From: Catonella massiliensis
GTDB lineage: Bacteria > Bacillota > Clostridia > Lachnospirales > Lachnospiraceae
Direction of reading: 5' to 3'
Length of the DNA: 64,000 bases
Assembly: GCF_016651435.1 (NCBI RefSeq)
Contig: NZ_JAEPRJ010000001.1
Coordinates: forward strand, 124,001-188,000
Positions 8,697 through 16,771 of this stretch are shown here, in pieces. A program made the translations under genes and the position numbers. Under the pieces are notes generated by a model, which did not search any database, was not told the DNA's origin, and was given only the letters and a program-made list of their open reading frames with translations. The stretch's first letter is position 1. Every line of letters starts with the position of its first letter.

Positions 8697-10385
8697 ATGA
8701 AGAAAAAGGTTTTAGCTGCATTTTTGATGGCAGCCATGACAATTTCTATGGTAGGCTGCTCAAAGCCTGCTGACACCAAGACATCTGAGACAAAGAGCTC
8801 TTCTACAGCAAGCTCTGCTACAAAAACAAGTAGTGCAGAGGCAACAAGCTCAGTGGGTAAGACAAGCAGTGCATCCACAACAGAACAGTCGGGTGAAAAG
8901 ACTGTAGTAGCGGCTATGCCTGGCAAGTGGTCAGACCTTTATCCTATGGGTGAGGATTCGCATTATGACAATATTATCTTTGATCAGGTCTATGATTCTC
9001 TCGTTAAGTTAAATGGTGACGGAAGCTATCAGGGAGAATTAGCGGAGTCTTGGGAAGTAAACAAAGAATCTACAGAGCTTACTTTTAAGTTAAAATCAGG
9101 AATCAAGTGGCATAATGGTGATGAATTTAGCGCAAATGACATCGTTGAAAGCTTCAAGATATATTCAAACCCTGATATCAAAACCACCAGCAGATACTAT
9201 CTCAGATATCTTGATGGCTGTGATGAGAGCGGAGTTGAGACTAAGAAGGGTTCTATAGGGGTAACTGCTAAAAGTGACAACGAAGTAGTATTTAAGTTTA
9301 AGAAACCTACCTTTGTTGATACAGTCCTTGATGATTTAAGCCATGTGTACATAGTAGAGGGTACCAAGCTTAAGGATAAGTCTGCAGAGGAACTTGGCAA
9401 GGCAGAGACTTGGGCTAATCCAAACGGAACCGGTGCATTTATCTACGATAGCATGGTAGATGGTGAAAGAGTAGAGTTTAAGGCAAATAAAGAGTATTAT
9501 AACGGAGCTCCTGATTTTGATAAACTCGTTATCCGTGTGGTTGATTCAGCTAACTTACTTGCAGGTCTTATGAATGGTGAGATTGATACAGTACTTTATG
9601 GCGGTGTGCCTCTTGATGACTTTAAGCTTGCTAAGGAGCAGGAAAATCTTGTAACTGAGTCAGTTAAGAGTCAGGGCTATCAGCTCCTCATTTTCAACTG
9701 CTCTAAGAAGTATATGAGTGAGAAGGTTAGGCAGGCGCTTAGCATGGCTATTGACCGTAAGAGCCTTGTAGAGCAGCTTTTACAGGGTGAAGGAGAGCCT
9801 ATCATTACACCTATCTCATCTATCAACCCTTACTATAACCCGGATGTTAAAGTGTGGTATGACGTAAATCAGGCTAAAAAGCAGCTTGAAGAAGCTAAGT
9901 TCCCGTTTGACAAGACCTTAAAGTTCTACGTACCTACTGGTAACTCTATGCGTGAGAAGGCTGCAGCAATCATAGCCGAGAACCTTAAAGCTGTTGGAGT
10001 TAAGACTGAGATAGTACAGGTGGACTTCCCTGCATTTATGGAAGCAGCTAAAAAGGGCGATGAGGACTTAGGAATAGTAGGTTCAGGAGGTTCATTGAAT
10101 CCTAGTGAGAGTTCTGAGATGCTTACGGGAGCGTTTAATCTTTGCAAAATCGAAGAGAATAATAAGCTTATTAAGCTATTGAAGAAGGGTGATTCACTTC
10201 TGACAATGGAGGAAAGAAAGCCTGTATTTGACGAGTTTCAGGTTGAAATGAAGAAGATAAGCCCTTATGGATATCTCTTTACCACAAACAGCTTAGTTGC
10301 TTATAATAAGCGTCTTAGCGGGGTTAAACCTGAGAACTTCAGTACATTTAACTGGGAAATTCATACTTGGAAGGTTAGTGAATAA
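8697..10385 (+). CDS. Peptide ABC transporter substrate-binding lipoprotein (SBP family 5)
   Basis: 562 residues; AAAAAGGAGAACGG before ATG. The lipoprotein signal ends at Cys21 (SMVGC), followed by a Ser/Thr/Lys/Ala-rich tether to ~residue 60. The body matches the DppA/OppA fold: LAESWEVNKESTELTFKL near 115, then the helix-rich lobe with SEKVRQALSMAIDRKSLVEQLL near 340. It is tethered outside the membrane and delivers peptides to the two permeases. Unlike many operons of this kind, the lipoprotein gene is third, behind a hairpin. Substrate (peptide, nickel, heme or sugar) cannot be read from sequence, but the C1A gene downstream favours peptides. Confidence 0.92.
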   Translation: MKKKVLAAFLMAAMTISMVGCSKPADTKTSETKSSSTASSATKTSSAEATSSVGKTSSASTTEQSGEKTVVAAMPGKWSDLYPMGEDSHYDNIIFDQVYDSLVKLNGDGSYQGELAESWEVNKESTELTFKLKSGIKWHNGDEFSANDIVESFKIYSNPDIKTTSRYYLRYLDGCDESGVETKKGSIGVTAKSDNEVVFKFKKPTFVDTVLDDLSHVYIVEGTKLKDKSAEELGKAETWANPNGTGAFIYDSMVDGERVEFKANKEYYNGAPDFDKLVIRVVDSANLLAGLMNGEIDTVLYGGVPLDDFKLAKEQENLVTESVKSQGYQLLIFNCSKKYMSEKVRQALSMAIDRKSLVEQLLQGEGEPIITPISSINPYYNPDVKVWYDVNQAKKQLEEAKFPFDKTLKFYVPTGNSMREKAAAIIAENLKAVGVKTEIVQVDFPAFMEAAKKGDEDLGIVGSGGSLNPSESSEMLTGAFNLCKIEENNKLIKLLKKGDSLLTMEERKPVFDEFQVEMKKISPYGYLFTTNSLVAYNKRLSGVKPENFSTFNWEIHTWKVSE

Positions 10386-10390
10386 AATAT

Positions 10391-11992
10391 ATGGGAAAAT
10401 TACTCTCTGTTAAAAATTTATCAGTAGAGTTTCCGAATAAAAAGTCAAGGCTTACCGCAGTAAATGGGGTAAGCTTTGAACTATATTCCGGAGTCAGCCT
10501 TGGGATTGTGGGAGAGTCCGGAAGTGGAAAATCTATGCTAGTATCAGCTCTTATCGGACTTTTGCCAAGGAATGCGCTCTTTAGTGCAGATGAAGTAAAC
10601 TTTGACGGAAAAAATCTTGTAGATATTTCCGAAAAGGATATGGTAAAGCTTCGTGGGCGGGATATATCTATGATTTTTCAGGATCCCGCCGCCTCTTTAA
10701 GTCCCACGGATACAATAGGGAAACAGCTCTCCGAGGTATTCAGCCTGCACGAAGGACTAAAGAAACGAGAGGCCGATGAAAAATCCATAGATATGCTTAA
10801 TAAGGTAGGTATAAATGAGTCGAGGCTACGTATGAAGCAGTATCCTCACGAACTATCGGGCGGTATGCTCCAAAGGGTTATGATAGCTATGGCTCTTGCC
10901 TGTAAACCGAAGCTTCTTATAGCTGATGAACCTACTACAGCTCTCGATGTGACTACTCAAAAGCAGATTCTCATCTTAATCAAAGAACTCTGTGAGGAGC
11001 TTAATACAGCAGCCATCATTATTTCACACGATTTAAGGATAATTGCCGAGGTATCTGATAGGGTTCTGGTTATGAAAGACGGTAGGATAGTAGAGGAAGC
11101 GGAGTCAAAGGAGATATTTAACAAGCCAAAGTCTGACTATGCAAAGCTCTTAATATCCTCCATACCTGATATGAGTGGGTTTAGAGAAGTGGGGCAGACT
11201 AAGGGAGTAGTGCTATTAACCGTGGAGAATCTAAAGGTATCATTTGCAGGCAGAAAGGGACTCTTTGGCAGGACTGAATATATACCGGCAGTAGACGGGG
11301 TATCCTTTGATGTCTATAAGGGTGAAACCTTAGGGCTTGTAGGGGAGTCGGGCTGTGGCAAGTCTACGCTTAGCAGGACTATACTAAAACTTATAAAGAA
11401 AACCTCAGGCAGGATAGTATTTGACGGTGAAGAGATAGAAAGCTTTTCAAAGCAGGATATGAAGTGTTTTAGGAAGAGGGTACAGCTCATATTTCAGAAC
11501 TCATACAGCTCGCTAAATCCAAGGATGACGGTAAGAGAAAGCCTCTTCGCTCCTCTTAATAACTTAGGGATTAGGGGAGAAGAGGCTGAAGAAAGGGTGA
11601 AGAGAGCCTTGTATGAAATAGGATTAAACGAAGGCTTTGCCGAAAGATATCCGCACGAGCTTTCAGGGGGGCAGAAGCAGAGAATAGTAATAGCAAGGGC
11701 GCTTATAGGTGAGCCGGAGCTTGTAATCTGTGATGAACCTGTATCAGCGCTGGATGTATCTATACAGGCTGAAATCTTGGCTCTGCTCGAAAAGTTCAAG
11801 AAGGAGAAGGGTTTAACTTATATATTTATTTCTCACGATTTGGGAGTTGTGAAGAATATCAGCGACAGAGTTATGGTCATGTACAAGGGGAGGATTGTTG
11901 AAGAAAATTCGACAAGAGAGATATTTGAAAATCCTAAGGATGACTATACGAAGGAACTCTTAGCCTCGATACCGGGGATAAAAGCTGTGTGA
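10391..11992 (+). CDS. Fused twin peptide-transporter ATPase (DppD-DppF type)
   Basis: 533 residues; one chain carries both ATPase domains that are usually two genes. Domain 1: Walker A GESGSGKS (~41-48), signature LSGGMLQR (~155), Walker [13 protein letters not shown] (~175). Domain 2 from ~275: Walker A GESGCGKS (~318), signature LSGGQKQR (~424), Walker [13 protein letters not shown] (~443). Each domain ends in the oligopeptide-type tail ([32 protein letters not shown]). It starts five bases after the lipoprotein stop, without a strong Shine-Dalgarno sequence. It powers the importer at the inner membrane face. Confidence 0.95.
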   Translation: MGKLLSVKNLSVEFPNKKSRLTAVNGVSFELYSGVSLGIVGESGSGKSMLVSALIGLLPRNALFSADEVNFDGKNLVDISEKDMVKLRGRDISMIFQDPAASLSPTDTIGKQLSEVFSLHEGLKKREADEKSIDMLNKVGINESRLRMKQYPHELSGGMLQRVMIAMALACKPKLLIADEPTTALDVTTQKQILILIKELCEELNTAAIIISHDLRIIAEVSDRVLVMKDGRIVEEAESKEIFNKPKSDYAKLLISSIPDMSGFREVGQTKGVVLLTVENLKVSFAGRKGLFGRTEYIPAVDGVSFDVYKGETLGLVGESGCGKSTLSRTILKLIKKTSGRIVFDGEEIESFSKQDMKCFRKRVQLIFQNSYSSLNPRMTVRESLFAPLNNLGIRGEEAEERVKRALYEIGLNEGFAERYPHELSGGQKQRIVIARALIGEPELVICDEPVSALDVSIQAEILALLEKFKKEKGLTYIFISHDLGVVKNISDRVMVMYKGRIVEENSTREIFENPKDDYTKELLASIPGIKAV

Positions 11993-12013
11993 ATCCTACT
12001 TTGCAGGATTCTT
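11991..12013 (+). repeat. Short hairpin, copy 1 of a dispersed element
   Basis: AATCCT-ACTTTGC-AGGATT followed by CTT, directly at the stop of the ATPase gene. The same sequence with one change (AATCCTGC-TTT-GCAGGATT) occurs at 16732-16750. It has no long U-run. Confidence 0.5.
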
Positions 12014-12072
12014 CCCTGTAAACCGGGCTTAGTAGATAGATACAATATAAAAGACCTAGGAAGGAAATAAAG

Positions 12073-14526
12073 ATGAAAAGAAAAAATATGATGATAGCAT
12101 CAGGAGTACTTGCTGCTGCACTTGTAATAAGCTCAGTGCCTGCAAACTATGCGAGCGCAGGTGTTAAGAATGCAAAGGTGACTACTACAAAAAAGAAGGA
12201 TGCTACAAAGAATAAGACTACTTCTAAAAATAAGACTACAGTAGTAGTAAAAACTGTTTCAGAGCTTAACAAGGCACTTAAGAACAGTGCCAATACAGAG
12301 ATTAGCCTGAATACAAATAAGAAGGTAAAACTTAGTCTCAAGGGAAACCATAAGAAGGTTAAGCTCGTAATAGATGCCCCTAAGGCAGAGGTTACTAATA
12401 AGGGAAGATTTAAGATAATTGAAATAGGCAGCAAGAAGTGGGTTGAGAAGGCTAATGGAAATGGTCTCGTGGTAAAAAGCAAAGAGAGCAGCATTGAAGT
12501 AAGTAAGAATGCAAAGGTAGCCTTCATCAGATTCCTAAAATCAGGTGCTAAGGCTGATGTAAGCATAAAGGGCGAGGTTACAAGCCTAGTAGTTGAAAAG
12601 AAGGCTGAGCTTAGTCTAAGTGGAAAGACAGATCTTGTGCCTGTAACTGTAAACGCTGAGGGAACCAAGGTCACAAGCAGTGTACAGGTAGAGCTTATAG
12701 CAAATAAGAATACTGAAGCCATATTCAAGAAGGGGGCGGAGGGTTCATCTGTAAAGGCTACTGACCAGAAGGTAAATGTAGTAGTTAAGAATGAAACAAA
12801 GGAAGAAGTATTTGTAGAGAATGCTTCAGGTGATGAGACAGTGCTGATGAGTGGTGCTTACAAAGAACTTAAGAATGGAGTTTTAGCTGATAAGGGAGGC
12901 TATGAAAACTCGTTAGACAATACAGTAAGCCTAAATGATGAGACTACTCCTCTTGGGGATGGAACTAACATCAATAATATTCTTCAAAATACAGTTGGAA
13001 ATGTGGTAGGACAGCCTGAAACCAATGAGAAAAAAGGCGAGAATAACTCTCCTGTAGATGAGAAGCCTGAACCTAAGCTTGAAGCAAATAGTAAGGTTTA
13101 TAGAAAGTATGACCTTAGAGAAGTGAATGCAGTAAGTAAGATAAAGAATCAGTTCAGAGATGGTGGCTGTAGGTCATTTGCTGCGCTTGGTGCGCTGGAG
13201 TCTCACATCAAGCTTAAAACAGGGGCAGAGCTTGACCTTTCAGAGAACAACTTTGAGAACCGCCAAGGCTTTTACTTTGGCACTAATAATGTAAGGCAGG
13301 GAAGAAACAGAAATTCTGATATACCTTATCTTGTAAACTATGGACCTATATTAGAAGAAGATGATCCGTACATTCCTATGAAGGGTGAAGGTGGGGAAGG
13401 AAATTACCTTACACAGGAGCAGGTAAATGCAGCAGCTAAGAATCCTGTTATTAAAGACGGAGTTAAGCAGATTATGGGCTTTGACTTCCTTAAGACTGTT
13501 GATACAACAAAGGTTATCTCCGCCGAGGATGATGAACTTTTGCAGATTAAAGAAGCTATTGCTAAGAATGGTGGAGTAGTAGCAGATATGTACATGGCTC
13601 ACGACGGCAATAAGACCTTCCCATACACAGATGTAAAGTACTACAATCCTGAGACCAAGGCTTATTATTTTGATGGGAAAGACAGTGACAGGACATCGAA
13701 GTACAAAACCGTAGAGGCAGACGGAGTAAAATACGGAGCAAATCACGCTATAACTATAGTTGGGTGGGATGATGATTTCTCAAAGGATAATTTTACCACC
13801 AAGCCTGAGATAGACGGAGCTTGGATAGTAAGGGATGCACAGAGTGAAGACTTCGGCGATAAGGGATATTTCTACGTGTCATTTCAGTCTGTTTCAATGG
13901 GCGAGAATCCTTATGTGTTTACAGAGGTAATCGAGCCACAGTATAGTATTTATCAGCACGATGAGCTTGCATTCACAGGGTTTAGGGAAGGAATCAACTT
14001 TGCGACTGATGAAAAAGATGTTTTGTTTAACAGATATAAGGCTGTAAGTGACTCAAAGATAGAGAAGATAGGCTTCTACACTACAAAGAAGAATGCAGAG
14101 TATGAAGTGTATTTAATACCTGACTTTAATAGCTTTGCTACAGATGCTAAAGATTTGGGTGAAGATGAAGCAGAAGAGTTTTACAAGATGGTTCAGCAAT
14201 ATAAGGTATTGTCAGGAATAGCTGATAATGCAGGCTATCATACTCTTGATATCCCGGCTGAAGTAGATGCTAAGATAAAAAAGGGTAAAGACTTTGCAGT
14301 CGGAATCTGGACAAAAAACTCAGACAAAGAGGATCCTAAACATAAGTATGATATGGTTATTGAAGAAAAGAATATTATGGGACAAGGTAAAAATGCAAAG
14401 GTAGGAGAAGAAGAAACTTACGTTTACGATAAGGAAATGGGATTCATGGACTTGAATCAGTATGCAACTGAAAGTGGTCCAGCTTACCCGGTAAATGCCT
14501 GTGTTAAGGCTTATTATAAGAGGTAA
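12073..14526 (+). CDS. Secreted papain-family (C1A) protein with altered active site and shared N-terminal module
   Basis: 817 residues; GGAAGGAAATAAAG before ATG. Signal peptide 1-30, Lys/Thr-rich stretch, then residues ~55-302 match the N-terminal module of the LRR protein at 2864. The C1A domain starts near 345: YDLREVNAVSKIKNQ (oxyanion Gln360), catalytic Cys366 in GGCRSFAALGALES, His558 in NHAITIVGWDD. Where papains have Cys-Trp the next residue is Arg367, and the catalytic Asn is replaced by Asp588 in WIVRDAQSED (Trp of the usual NSWG is Gln590). A C-terminal region (~620-817) resembles the lectin-like domain common in clostridial C1 proteins. It may be a protease with changed chemistry or a binding pseudoenzyme. 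It follows the peptide importer by 80 bp. Confidence 0.85.
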   Translation: MKRKNMMIASGVLAAALVISSVPANYASAGVKNAKVTTTKKKDATKNKTTSKNKTTVVVKTVSELNKALKNSANTEISLNTNKKVKLSLKGNHKKVKLVIDAPKAEVTNKGRFKIIEIGSKKWVEKANGNGLVVKSKESSIEVSKNAKVAFIRFLKSGAKADVSIKGEVTSLVVEKKAELSLSGKTDLVPVTVNAEGTKVTSSVQVELIANKNTEAIFKKGAEGSSVKATDQKVNVVVKNETKEEVFVENASGDETVLMSGAYKELKNGVLADKGGYENSLDNTVSLNDETTPLGDGTNINNILQNTVGNVVGQPETNEKKGENNSPVDEKPEPKLEANSKVYRKYDLREVNAVSKIKNQFRDGGCRSFAALGALESHIKLKTGAELDLSENNFENRQGFYFGTNNVRQGRNRNSDIPYLVNYGPILEEDDPYIPMKGEGGEGNYLTQEQVNAAAKNPVIKDGVKQIMGFDFLKTVDTTKVISAEDDELLQIKEAIAKNGGVVADMYMAHDGNKTFPYTDVKYYNPETKAYYFDGKDSDRTSKYKTVEADGVKYGANHAITIVGWDDDFSKDNFTTKPEIDGAWIVRDAQSEDFGDKGYFYVSFQSVSMGENPYVFTEVIEPQYSIYQHDELAFTGFREGINFATDEKDVLFNRYKAVSDSKIEKIGFYTTKKNAEYEVYLIPDFNSFATDAKDLGEDEAEEFYKMVQQYKVLSGIADNAGYHTLDIPAEVDAKIKKGKDFAVGIWTKNSDKEDPKHKYDMVIEEKNIMGQGKNAKVGEEETYVYDKEMGFMDLNQYATESGPAYPVNACVKAYYKR

Positions 14527-14588
14527 ATATTACTCTCCCAAGTATAAGCTTTGTTTAATTAGCAAAGAAGTGTCTTATTTCAATTAAT

Positions 14589-14651
14589 AGCTCATGGTAA
14601 ATATCCGAAAACTCGTAAGGCGAAATGGATATTCTACCATGAGCTTTTTTT
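14589..14651 (+). terminator. Rho-independent terminator after the C1A gene
   Basis: AGCTCATGGT (14589-14598) pairs with ACCATGAGCT (14636-14645); an inner AATATCC/GGATATT extends the stem; TTTTTT follows. Confidence 0.85.
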
Positions 14652-14722
14652 GCCAGCCAAAGACTTTAAAACTAAATCATCTCTTCATGCACTTATAATT
14701 TTTCATGCTAATAAAGCAAGAC

Positions 14723-15169
14723 TTACAAATCCATTTTAAGATAAACCATATCCACTAACAGGATACCTTCTTCGTAAATCGGATGGTCATAATTATCTAT
14801 AAAAAAATTCTTGATGGTATGAGAACGAATGAAACCACATTTTTCATAAAAAGGAATAGTAGCCTGACTTTCTCCCGTTCCCACTTGTAATACAGAATAT
14901 TTCCCTTTGTATTTTTCTATGATAAAATCAATCAAAGCTTTTCCATATCCTTTTCTATGATAATCCGGATGAATGGCAATATTTTTAATCTCAAGAGTAT
15001 TGCCGCCTATAGGTAGAACTACACATTCGCCCTTAACTCCATTGTCATCTAAAATGTACATTGTGCCATCCGCTATATACCTGTCGACCATATCTTCTTG
15101 CTCATCTGCCAGCAATAAAAGTGATAAATACTGTTTCTTGTTTTCTGTAATTTCTCTTATTTCTATCAA
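14723..15169 (-). CDS. GNAT-family N-acetyltransferase
   Basis: 148 residues. TTG start with AAGAGGT 7 nt upstream; an ATG 8 nt earlier is out of frame and closes quickly. The acetyl-CoA site is clear: IKNIAIHPDYHRKGYGKALI (~67-86), i.e. the (Q/R)xxGxG/A loop, followed by the late strand with FYEKCGFIRSHTI. Substrate is unknown. Single gene facing the C1A gene, with the strong terminator at 14589-14651 between them. Confidence 0.85.
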   Translation of the reverse strand: MIEIREITENKKQYLSLLLLADEQEDMVDRYIADGTMYILDDNGVKGECVVLPIGGNTLEIKNIAIHPDYHRKGYGKALIDFIIEKYKGKYSVLQVGTGESQATIPFYEKCGFIRSHTIKNFFIDNYDHPIYEEGILLVDMVYLKMDL

Positions 15170-15575
15170 TGTTCATACCTCTTAAATCAATGATGTGTTA
15201 TTCCACATTCTTTCATCATAACATTAACTTCCAAGCCTTTCATTTTCAAATACTACAAGGAAAATTTCTATTGGCTTCACTACGAACACTAAAAGCAAAT
15301 AATGGCTTTTCAAACGATGTTAAAAATACTATAGAGTTGCTAACTCAGTGTATATATATTATTATAGACTATGAGAGTAAAATAGTTGATATAAGTTAGG
15401 ATAAAAAAAGAAACGAGCAGGCCGCTTTAGTAAAAATTGTACGGTTGAAAAACTCATTTCTTGCTTTAGAGTTTACTCTTATTTGGTGTGATTGTCAATC
15501 AGAGATATAGCGAGCAATCCTATAATATAAGCTTAAATTAACTAAAAAACTATTAGCATTACATTGGAGGTTAAA
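15170..15575. other. 406-bp gap, no supported gene
   Basis: AT-rich. A 76-codon frame on the plus strand (15169-15399) has no ribosome binding site and low-complexity composition, so I do not call it. TATAAT at 15521-15526 may be the -10 of the exonuclease gene, but no -35 hexamer lies at the right distance. Nothing else recognised. Confidence 0.4.
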
Positions 15576-16262
15576 ATGTTAGGTCTTAGAACCGGTGAAA
15601 AACTGGAAAAATATGTGAAGGATTATGTGGTGTTTGACCTTGAAACAACAGGGGTATCGCCACTTACAGATGCAATTATAGAGATATCTGCAGTCAAGGT
15701 GAGGGACGGGCAGATTGTAGATGAGTTCTCGACCTTGGTAAATCCTAAGAGGAGGATTCCTTACGGAGCATCTAGGGTAAACGGAATTACCGATGAGATG
15801 GTGGCTGATATGCCGGTCTTTGAGGAGGTCTTAAAGGATTTTATCGATTTTATAGGAGATGATATCCTTGTTGGGCACAATATCCATGAATTTGATATGA
15901 AGTTTATCCACAGGGACTGTGAGGCATTTTTTAGGCTCTTCCTTGGCAATGACTACATAGATACCCTGCCTCTGGCAAGGAAATGTCTGCCTATCTTAGG
16001 ACACCATAAGCTTACAGACCTTGCTACATACTATAAGATACCAGCCGAAGGAGCACACAGAGCCTTGAATGACTGTAGGATGAACCAGCAGGTATTTGAA
16101 AGGTTGGGAGAGGAACTAAAAAATGGCGAAAAGCCCCTTAAGGTATGCCCAAGGTGTGGAGGAACTCTTAAGCTTAGAAATGGCAAATTTGGCAGCTTTT
16201 TTGGCTGCAGTTCCTATCCAAATTGCAGGTATACGGAAAATATAGCAAATGAAACCAAGTAG
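15576..16262 (+). CDS. DEDDh 3'-5' exonuclease with C-terminal topoisomerase-type zinc ribbon
   Basis: 228 residues; ATG at 15576 has GGAGG 5 nt upstream, so an upstream in-frame TTG at 15564 (overlapping this site) is rejected. Exo I holds Asp21 and Glu23 in VVFDLETTG; Exo II has HNIHEFDMKFIHRD; Exo III is HRALNDC, so all acidic residues and the His of the DnaQ/PolC epsilon-like family are present. Residues ~192-222 form CPRCGG...FFGCSSYPNC, a four-Cys zinc ribbon like those at the end of DNA topoisomerase I. It probably trims or repairs DNA ends, with the ribbon binding single strands. The valS promoter starts at the base after its stop codon. Confidence 0.88.
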   Translation: MLGLRTGEKLEKYVKDYVVFDLETTGVSPLTDAIIEISAVKVRDGQIVDEFSTLVNPKRRIPYGASRVNGITDEMVADMPVFEEVLKDFIDFIGDDILVGHNIHEFDMKFIHRDCEAFFRLFLGNDYIDTLPLARKCLPILGHHKLTDLATYYKIPAEGAHRALNDCRMNQQVFERLGEELKNGEKPLKVCPRCGGTLKLRNGKFGSFFGCSSYPNCRYTENIANETK

Positions 16263-16291
16263 TTGACAAAACTGATTCATTTCGCTATTAT
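16263..16291 (+). promoter_or_regulatory. Promoter of the valS T-box transcript
   Basis: Consensus TTGACA (16263-16268), 17 bp, TATTAT (16286-16291). Predicted start ~16298. Confidence 0.8.
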
Positions 16292-16297
16292 GTTTGT

Positions 16298-16626
16298 AAA
16301 TGTAATGCGAAAGAGGAGTAGTTCCGTATTCTTATCAGAGAGAGGCCGGTGGGTGAGAGGTCTTAGGAAGAAGGAGTGAAGGTAGCTTTCAAACAGCATC
16401 TCTGAGAAAGTGCGATAAGCAGATTAGGAGATGACGGATTCCCCGTTACGGAGATAAAGGTGATGAGTTTAACGTAACTCAAATTATTCACTTATCTAAA
16501 AAAGAGGTCTGTGACCTGAGGTGTGAATGAATTGAACTTAATGTTTGAAATTTATCATAAATTAAGGTGGTACAGCGGGATATGCTCTCGCCCTTAGCTA
16601 AGGCTAGGGGTGGGAGTTTTTTTATT
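16298..16626 (+). promoter_or_regulatory. valS leader: T-box leader of valS
   Basis: The T-box core AAGGTGGTACAGCG (16564-16577) and a downstream terminator (CTCGCCCTTAGC with GCTAGGGG-TGGGAG, then TTTTTTT, ~16585-16625) mark a tRNA-sensing attenuator. The bulge TGGT matches an ACCA tRNA end. Upstream features fit Stem I: GAGTAG at 16314-16321, AGAGAG at 16340-16345, the apical GGTGGGTGAGAGG, and pairing CTTATC/GATAAG. Known function: uncharged tRNA-Val would favour the antiterminator. I could not assign the GUN specifier codon with confidence. The core has ACAGCG where ACCGCG is usual. Confidence 0.85.
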
Positions 16627-16754
16627 TGACAGGAAATTTCTCCAAAATTTCCTGTCAAATAAAAATCTCTCCGAGGGATTGCACTGCGGCGGATGAGTAG
16701 ATGTCGCTAGTGCGACCCGCAGCAGGCGAAAAATCCTGCTTTGCAGGATTCTTA
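16624..16754 (+). repeat. Structured insert between the T-box terminator and valS
   Basis: Three nested or serial hairpins in 130 nt: a perfect 16-bp inverted repeat (16624-16639/16645-16660, loop CTCCA); CTGCGG...CCGCAG enclosing GTCGC-TAGT-GCGAC (~16684-16722); and AATCCTGC-TTT-GCAGGATT (16732-16750), which is the second copy of the hairpin at 11991-12013. It looks like a mobile-type (REP/MITE-like) insert. valS's ribosome site AAAGGAGG comes 8 nt later. Confidence 0.5.
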
Positions 16755-16771
16755 TTTTAAAGGAGGATTAC

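Noticed and set aside
12147..12728. Minus-strand frame of 193 codons
   Set aside because: Antisense of the Lys-rich shared module in the C1A gene; composition follows from the codons of the real gene.
15169..15399. Plus-strand frame of 76 codons
   Set aside because: No ribosome binding site, overlaps the start of the acetyltransferase gene and has no recognisable pattern.
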